A stretch of DNA of 9,011 nucleotides, taken from assembly GCA_012800215.1 (NCBI GenBank), contig JAAZJT010000101.1, positions 1-9,011 on the forward strand, given 5' to 3'. The notes beneath the pieces were generated by a model that worked only from the letters and a program-made list of their open reading frames with translations, made no database searches and was not told the DNA's origin. The DNA comes from Bacillota bacterium (GTDB lineage: Bacteria > Bacillota > Dethiobacteria > Dethiobacterales > Dethiobacteraceae). Both the position numbers and the translations under genes were made by a program. Below, piece after piece: positions 6,019 to 9,011 of this stretch (position 1 is the stretch's first letter; every line of letters starts with the position of its first letter).

Positions 6019-6216
6019 GTGAATCAATTTCTTGGCATGGTAAAGGATGCCATCAAAGATGAATTAGAAGCTGTAGCTATGTATTCTAATATGGCCAATA
6101 TGGTGGATGACCCAACCTTAAAGGCATTAATTTCCAGCATTGCCGGTGATGAATATAATCATGCACGGACATGGATGTCAATACAAGCCATTTATGAAGG
6201 TAACGGCCTCTCATAG
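6019..6216 (+). CDS. Small half-ferritin-like protein
   Basis: The 65-residue protein consists of two helices. Helix 1 has DELEAVAMY (14-22, candidate ligand Glu17) and helix 2 has DEYNHARTW (44-52) with E45-x-x-H48. This E...ExxH pattern is the half-site of ferritin-like di-iron proteins such as rubrerythrin. The ligand spacing (about 28 residues, then three) is close to that of encapsulated half-ferritins. One chain gives only two helices, so dimerisation would be needed for a four-helix bundle and iron site. It is far shorter than normal ferritins or rubrerythrins and lacks a rubredoxin domain. Start is GTG, with a very strong AGGAGG-type site from 5999. A strong terminator follows, so it is monocistronic. 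No encapsulin gene is present here. Iron or oxidative-stress function is inferred. Confidence 0.82.
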   Translation: MNQFLGMVKDAIKDELEAVAMYSNMANMVDDPTLKALISSIAGDEYNHARTWMSIQAIYEGNGLS

Positions 6217-6222
6217 CAAAGG

Positions 6223-6257
6223 GGCAAGAAAAATGCAAAGCATTTTTCTTGCCTTTT
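6223..6257 (+). terminator. Terminator of the 65-aa ferritin-like gene
   Basis: A perfect 14-bp stem (6223-6236 with 6240-6253) around an AAA loop is followed by TTTT. It begins seven bases after the stop codon. Confidence 0.9.
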
Positions 6258-6336
6258 AAGATGGATTTTATATAGGAATAAATGATTACACAAAAAAACA
6301 AATACTAGAAAAGATATATCAATAGGAGGCAAAAAA

Positions 6337-6756
6337 ATGGATGGTAATTGTATAGAAAAAGAGTTTGTAACCCGCACCCTACATATCTTGAAACATTATG
6401 ATGGTCCCTATGGGGTTACTTTGCTTGTTAATTGTCTTTTAGGCTTAATTGTTTTACCTAAAGAAAAAGATTTCGGCCATATCATGGAGGAGGAAAAACT
6501 TCGCTTTTCAGACTTGGGGATTAACGCAGAAGCTATTAATTGGGGAGAAATAAAAGAAGAGGAGCAGAATGCTACCCGTTTTTTGCGCTGCCTGCGTAAC
6601 TCGGTGGCTCATTTGAAAATAGAAAGTTTAAGCAAAGAGGGTGAGATAGAGGCCCTGCGATTTAGTGATCAGTGCGGATTTGAAGCAGTGCTTAAAATTG
6701 AACAGCTGAAAAAAATGCTGGAGAGGTTTGCAGCTTACCTGGAAAAAGAAGGATAG
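6337..6756 (+). CDS. HEPN-domain protein (pEK499 p136-like)
   Basis: The 139-residue all-helical protein matches, by recall, the HEPN family typified by pEK499 p136. It has the hydrophobic block LLVNCLLGLIVLPKEKD (29-45) and the diagnostic LRNSVAH (86-92), in which R87-x4-H92 fits the HEPN RNase motif R-x4-6-H. HEPN proteins are often metal-independent RNases in toxin-antitoxin, abortive-infection or CRISPR systems, but this subfamily is uncharacterised as far as I know. No MNT nucleotidyltransferase or other antitoxin gene adjoins it, so it stands alone. ATG has AGGAGG (6324-6329) seven bases upstream. The DUF3298-like gene follows 71 bases later on the same strand without a terminator between, so partial co-transcription is possible. 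Nuclease activity is inferred. Confidence 0.75.
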   Translation: MDGNCIEKEFVTRTLHILKHYDGPYGVTLLVNCLLGLIVLPKEKDFGHIMEEEKLRFSDLGINAEAINWGEIKEEEQNATRFLRCLRNSVAHLKIESLSKEGEIEALRFSDQCGFEAVLKIEQLKKMLERFAAYLEKEG

Positions 6757-6769
6757 ACACCCCGAGTGG

Positions 6770-6798
6770 GCGACATTTTGTATGCAGATGAATATGAT
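6770..6798 (+). promoter_or_regulatory. Candidate promoter of the DUF3298-like gene
   Basis: GCGACA (6770-6775) and TATGAT (6793-6798) are 17 bases apart. The predicted start lies about 23 bases before the GTG start codon. A small dyad, GATAG/CTATC (6796-6813), follows. Matches are partial (4 of 6 and 5 of 6), so this is tentative. Confidence 0.38.
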
Positions 6799-6827
6799 AG
6801 AATAAAGGCTATCAGGAGGAGTATAAT

Positions 6828-7448
6828 GTGTCGGCCCAAAATCTGACGGCTACTATTTTAGAAAAAAAGATTATTAAGCCTAACATGAGGGTTGTTTATC
6901 CTATGATTACGGGTTTAAATAGCGAAGTTATACAGAGTAGAATAAACGAGCAAATTGCTGGTCTTGTCTTTAGTATGATGTTGGCACAAGGGAGTCAAGA
7001 TGTCGAACCAGTTAATATAGAGGGAACTTATACAACAGAATTAAATGAAAAAAGTTTATTGAGTATTCGTTTTGAAAATTTCGCCATTAGGGAAAAGGCT
7101 GCTAATGGCACAACTTTGCTTAAAGCCGTAACATTTGATTTAAATACGGGGGAATTTTATCAGTTTTATGATCTTTTTAGTCAAGAAAGGCCTTATCGTA
7201 TCATAATCAATAATATGCTTGAAGCGCAAATTAAGCAAAAAGAGCTTCCTACATTTGGAGCTTTTCCCGGGGTTAAAGATAATCAGCCATTTTATTTGAT
7301 GCCAACATCTGTTGTTATTATATTTCCCGAACTACTTTTTACCCCTCATGTTATAGGTCCGCCAGAATTTAAATTGCCTTTTAAGCAAATACAAGGTTTA
7401 ATTAATACTGCAGGCCCTATTGCAAGGCTTATCCCCATACTGCAGTGA
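6828..7448 (+). CDS. DUF4163/DUF3298-like protein without a secretion signal
   Basis: The 206-residue protein has the two-part layout seen in PdaC and RsiV extracellular regions. A DUF4163-like N-terminal half (about 12-90; VVYPMITGL near 22-30 and IN-QI near 39-43) precedes a DUF3298-like half (about 95-195). The latter has TFDLNTGEFYQFYDLF (102-117), then FYLMPTSVVIIF (155-166) and a final FKLPFKQI block (181-188). The PdaC and RsiV relatives are secreted or membrane-anchored, but this one has no signal peptide or transmembrane helix, so it may act in the cytoplasm or on the spore. Its biochemical role is unknown. The start is GTG at 6828, with AGGAGG (6814-6819) eight bases away. An overlapping ATG at 6826 is in another frame. 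It is convergent with the LysM gene. Confidence 0.75.
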   Translation: MSAQNLTATILEKKIIKPNMRVVYPMITGLNSEVIQSRINEQIAGLVFSMMLAQGSQDVEPVNIEGTYTTELNEKSLLSIRFENFAIREKAANGTTLLKAVTFDLNTGEFYQFYDLFSQERPYRIIINNMLEAQIKQKELPTFGAFPGVKDNQPFYLMPTSVVIIFPELLFTPHVIGPPEFKLPFKQIQGLINTAGPIARLIPILQ

Positions 7449-7480
7449 AACAAACTAAGCAGCTTTATAACTGAACTTAA

Positions 7481-7498
7481 TAAAAAAATCTTTTTTTA
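7481..7498. repeat. AT-only hairpin between convergent genes
   Basis: TAAAAAAA (7481-7488) and TTTTTTTA (7491-7498) are reverse complements with a 2-base gap. It supplies a T7 run on each strand, which may serve as the U-tract for nearby hairpins, mainly for minus-strand transcripts coming from the LysM gene. Confidence 0.4.
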
Positions 7499-7503
7499 TG
7501 TAG

Positions 7504-7523
7504 CACGGGCCTTTAGGCCCGTG
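7504..7523. terminator. GC-rich hairpin between convergent DUF3298-like and LysM genes
   Basis: CACGGGCC (7504-7511) and GGCCCGTG (7516-7523) form a perfect 8-bp stem around TTTA. It lies four bases past the LysM stop and 55 bases past the DUF3298-like stop. The U-run is not adjacent: on the minus strand a T7 run comes about 15 bases later, and on the plus strand only TTGTCT follows. It is probably a bidirectional transcription end, but not a textbook terminator. Confidence 0.55.
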
Positions 7524-7527
7524 TTGT

Positions 7528-8136
7528 CTATCGAGTATTACTCATACCGCCCATATGGTTCATATTATTGCCGCGTACAACGAGAATTTCTTCCGATTTA
7601 GCACAAATGCTGTTTCTGCAGGCGACGACAAAAACGCGCCCTAATGTACCATTAGGTACATTCCAGATTATTTCTGCAACGCCTGTGGTGGCACTGGGGC
7701 AGTCAATGCCAATAAGACGGGCATTTTCACAAGTGCCTGTTCCTGTTGGTTCCAGGAAGAAGAAAGCCCTTTGCACCGGGTCAGTAAAGGTGGCACGTAC
7801 TATAACGCGGGCAGGGAGTTGAATAGCATTATTAGTTCTTGGTAGCGGCTGCCCGTTTTCTGATAAAATCCTCAGGGATAAAACACGAAATTGCTGATCT
7901 GGCGGAGGAGTAGGGCCACCGGTGGGTATACAAATAACCTGGCCAATAAATATAACATCGGGATTAGTGATTTGTGGGTTAGCTGTTCTTAATTGCGCCA
8001 CAGTTACACCAAATCTGCGTCCTATCAAAAACAGTGAATCACCTGCTTTTACAGTGTATAACTGACCATTACACTGAGTAGGCGGTGAAGGGATTTGCGC
8101 GCCGCTCATGGGCTGCATAGCTGTAGTATTACTCAT
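7528..8136 (-). CDS. Leaderless LysM-domain protein, likely spore-associated
   Basis: The 202-residue protein has one LysM domain (25-71; YTVKAGDSLFLIGRRFGV then NPDVIFIGQVICIP), which binds peptidoglycan or chitin-like glycans. A Pro-rich linker (72-80) joins it to a beta-rich domain (84-187) with four cysteines (136, 146, 173, 178) that could form two disulfides. The tail NNMNHMGGMSNTR is Met/Asn/Gly-rich. There is no signal peptide. In endospore formers leaderless LysM proteins such as SafA act in the mother cell at the spore coat-cortex interface. By analogy this is a coat or cortex-binding protein; this is an inference. ATG is preceded by a near-perfect AGGAGGTGAT (8142-8151). It is separated from carB by a strong terminator, and a sporulation-type -10 sequence lies upstream. 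Confidence 0.88.
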   Translation of the reverse strand: MSNTTAMQPMSGAQIPSPPTQCNGQLYTVKAGDSLFLIGRRFGVTVAQLRTANPQITNPDVIFIGQVICIPTGGPTPPPDQQFRVLSLRILSENGQPLPRTNNAIQLPARVIVRATFTDPVQRAFFFLEPTGTGTCENARLIGIDCPSATTGVAEIIWNVPNGTLGRVFVVACRNSICAKSEEILVVRGNNMNHMGGMSNTR

Positions 8137-8170
8137 TTACTATCACCTCCTGACTGTTTTGGTGTTGCTA

Positions 8171-8180
8171 TACTATATGC
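8171..8180 (-). promoter_or_regulatory. Possible sporulation-sigma -10 element of the LysM gene
   Basis: Minus-strand GCATATAGTA matches the sigma-K-like -10 pattern CATA-NNN-TA (related to those of sigma-E/G). It would give a leader of about 27 bases. I found no matching -35 at the expected distance, so the assignment is weak and rests partly on the predicted spore role of the product. Confidence 0.3.
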
Positions 8181-8226
8181 AAAACACTGCAAGTTTGCTT
8201 AAAAGAACAAATTGCTTAGTTTATAT

Positions 8227-8254
8227 AAAAAAAGGCCGACCATTGAGGTCAGCC
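8227..8254 (-). terminator. Terminator of carB
   Basis: On the minus strand GGCTGACC (8247-8254) pairs with GGTCGGCC (8234-8241, one U-G) around a 5-base loop, followed by seven Ts (8227-8233). It starts 12 bases after the carB stop. Confidence 0.9.
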
Positions 8255-8266
8255 CGGCGGTTTGCC

Positions 8267-9011
8267 TTAACTAAGATATTCCTGCAGGGACAGATAGTTA
8301 AGCTGTTTTCCTGCAGTATTACTCTCCAATACATTTAAAATTGCTTTTGTGGTGTCTAAAGATGTTAGGCAGGGGATATTTAATTCTACAGCGGCACGAC
8401 GAATACGGAATCCATCCCTTTCAGGTTTTTTCCCCTTCGTTAAAGTATTGACGACTACATCGATTTGTCCACTGCTGATCATATCTACCACGTGTGGTGA
8501 GCCTTCTGCTATTTTATTTATCTGCAGCACTTCACAGCCGGTTGCCTGCAGGGCTTTAGCGGTTCCTGCCGTTGCATAAAGTTTAAACCCTAGCTTGCTG
8601 AATTTTTGCAGTAGAGGAATGGCTTCAGCTTTATCTTTATCTGCCACAGTTGCCAGCAGGTTGCCGGAATCTGGAAAAGATAAATTAGCTGCTTGTAATG
8701 CTTTATAAAGAGCACGTGGTAAATCCTGATCAATTCCCATAACTTCTCCGGTTGATTTCATTTCCGGACCAAGGGATGTCTCTAAGTCAGCAAGTTTGGA
8801 GAAGGAGAAAACCGGCGCTTTTACGGCAACAAAATTTCTGTTTGGCAGTAATCCGCCCACATAGCCCTGGGAAGAAAGGCTATGTCCCATTGCACACAAT
8901 GTTGCACATTGTACCATAGATACCCCAGTAACTTTGGACATAAAGGGAACTGTGCGAGAAGAACGTGGATTAACTTCCAGGACATAAAGTTGATTTTGGT
9001 ACAATACATAT
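8267..9011 (-). CDS. carB: Carbamoyl-phosphate synthase large subunit, C-terminal part
   Basis: This is the last 248 codons of carB; the 5' part lies beyond the right edge. The visible part begins at the end of the second ATP-grasp domain, with the metal-binding LEVNPRSSRTVPF block (8961-8999). After a linker with GEVMGID comes the MGS-like allosteric domain (about 8330-8660), with LYATAGTAKAL, NKIAEGSPHVVDMI and VNTLTKGKKPERDGFRIRRAAV. The enzyme makes carbamoyl phosphate from bicarbonate, ATP and glutamine-derived ammonia, together with CarA, for pyrimidines and arginine. The frame stays open to the window edge. The first Met-like codon (TTG at 9004) is internal, not the start. Whether it belongs to a pyr or arg operon cannot be seen; a terminator follows it, so it is the last gene of its unit. 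Confidence 0.96.
   Translation of the reverse strand, partial: YVLYQNQLYVLEVNPRSSRTVPFMSKVTGVSMVQCATLCAMGHSLSSQGYVGGLLPNRNFVAVKAPVFSFSKLADLETSLGPEMKSTGEVMGIDQDLPRALYKALQAANLSFPDSGNLLATVADKDKAEAIPLLQKFSKLGFKLYATAGTAKALQATGCEVLQINKIAEGSPHVVDMISSGQIDVVVNTLTKGKKPERDGFRIRRAAVELNIPCLTSLDTTKAILNVLESNTAGKQLNYLSLQEYLS

Noticed and set aside
5487..6257. Encapsulin cargo system
   Set aside because: The half-ferritin spacing suggested it, but no encapsulin shell gene is in the window and the 65-aa protein has no obvious C-terminal targeting tail.
8108..8338. Plus-strand open frame across the LysM-carB gap
   Set aside because: It crosses the carB terminator and the LysM start region antisense. Its product is hydrophobic low-complexity with no ribosome binding site.
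1..9011. CRISPR array, insertion sequence or prophage
   Set aside because: No regularly spaced direct repeats, transposase, integrase or phage structural genes were found. The inverted repeats are isolated and intergenic.

Overview
The window looks like a low-GC, anaerobic, spore-forming Firmicute. It resembles the Sporomusa/Pelosinus group of Negativicutes, or a related clostridial line. This is an inference from AT-rich intergenic DNA, strong AGGAGG ribosome binding sites, an AcuA-type acetyltransferase, a pair of URO-D-superfamily proteins of the kind common in acetogens and other corrinoid-using anaerobes, and leaderless LysM and DUF3298 proteins. No marker gene fixes the genus.

Left part (1-3265). 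Two tandem minus-strand paralogs of equal size (454-455 aa) belong to the uroporphyrinogen decarboxylase (URO-D/MtaA/CmuA) superfamily. They are separated by about 200 bases containing inverted repeats, and their upstream regions share an aligned promoter/operator-like block. They are more likely methyl-transfer or corrinoid-linked proteins than haem enzymes, but the usual metal-binding Cys/His pattern is altered and no partner gene lies beside them. A perfect 21-bp hairpin lies upstream of the pair. Behind it is the terminator of a tRNA gene.

Middle part (3277-5486). A minus-strand tRNA-Ala(CGC) has an oddly mispaired acceptor stem and lacks the G3:U70 alanine identity pair. It lies 24 bases downstream of an acuA-like GNAT acetyltransferase gene. 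Divergent from acuA is a soluble orphan PAS-histidine kinase, preceded by three alternating heptamer half-sites. A plus-strand terminator and a bidirectional one separate the kinase from the convergent gene that follows.

Right part (5487-9011). Two small divergent genes encode a clear half-ferritin-like protein (65 aa) and a possible degenerate one (124 aa). They share a 157-bp intergenic region rich in dyad symmetry. Next come a stand-alone HEPN-type protein and a DUF4163/DUF3298-like protein on the plus strand. A leaderless LysM protein (a candidate spore-coat component) is convergent with them. The 3' end of carB (carbamoyl-phosphate synthase large subunit), with its terminator, runs off the right edge.

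The genes form many short, individually terminated units rather than one pathway operon. I found no convincing multi-gene defence or biosynthetic system. The most unusual items are the aberrant tRNA-Ala, the URO-D pair with its shared upstream block, and the single HEPN protein.
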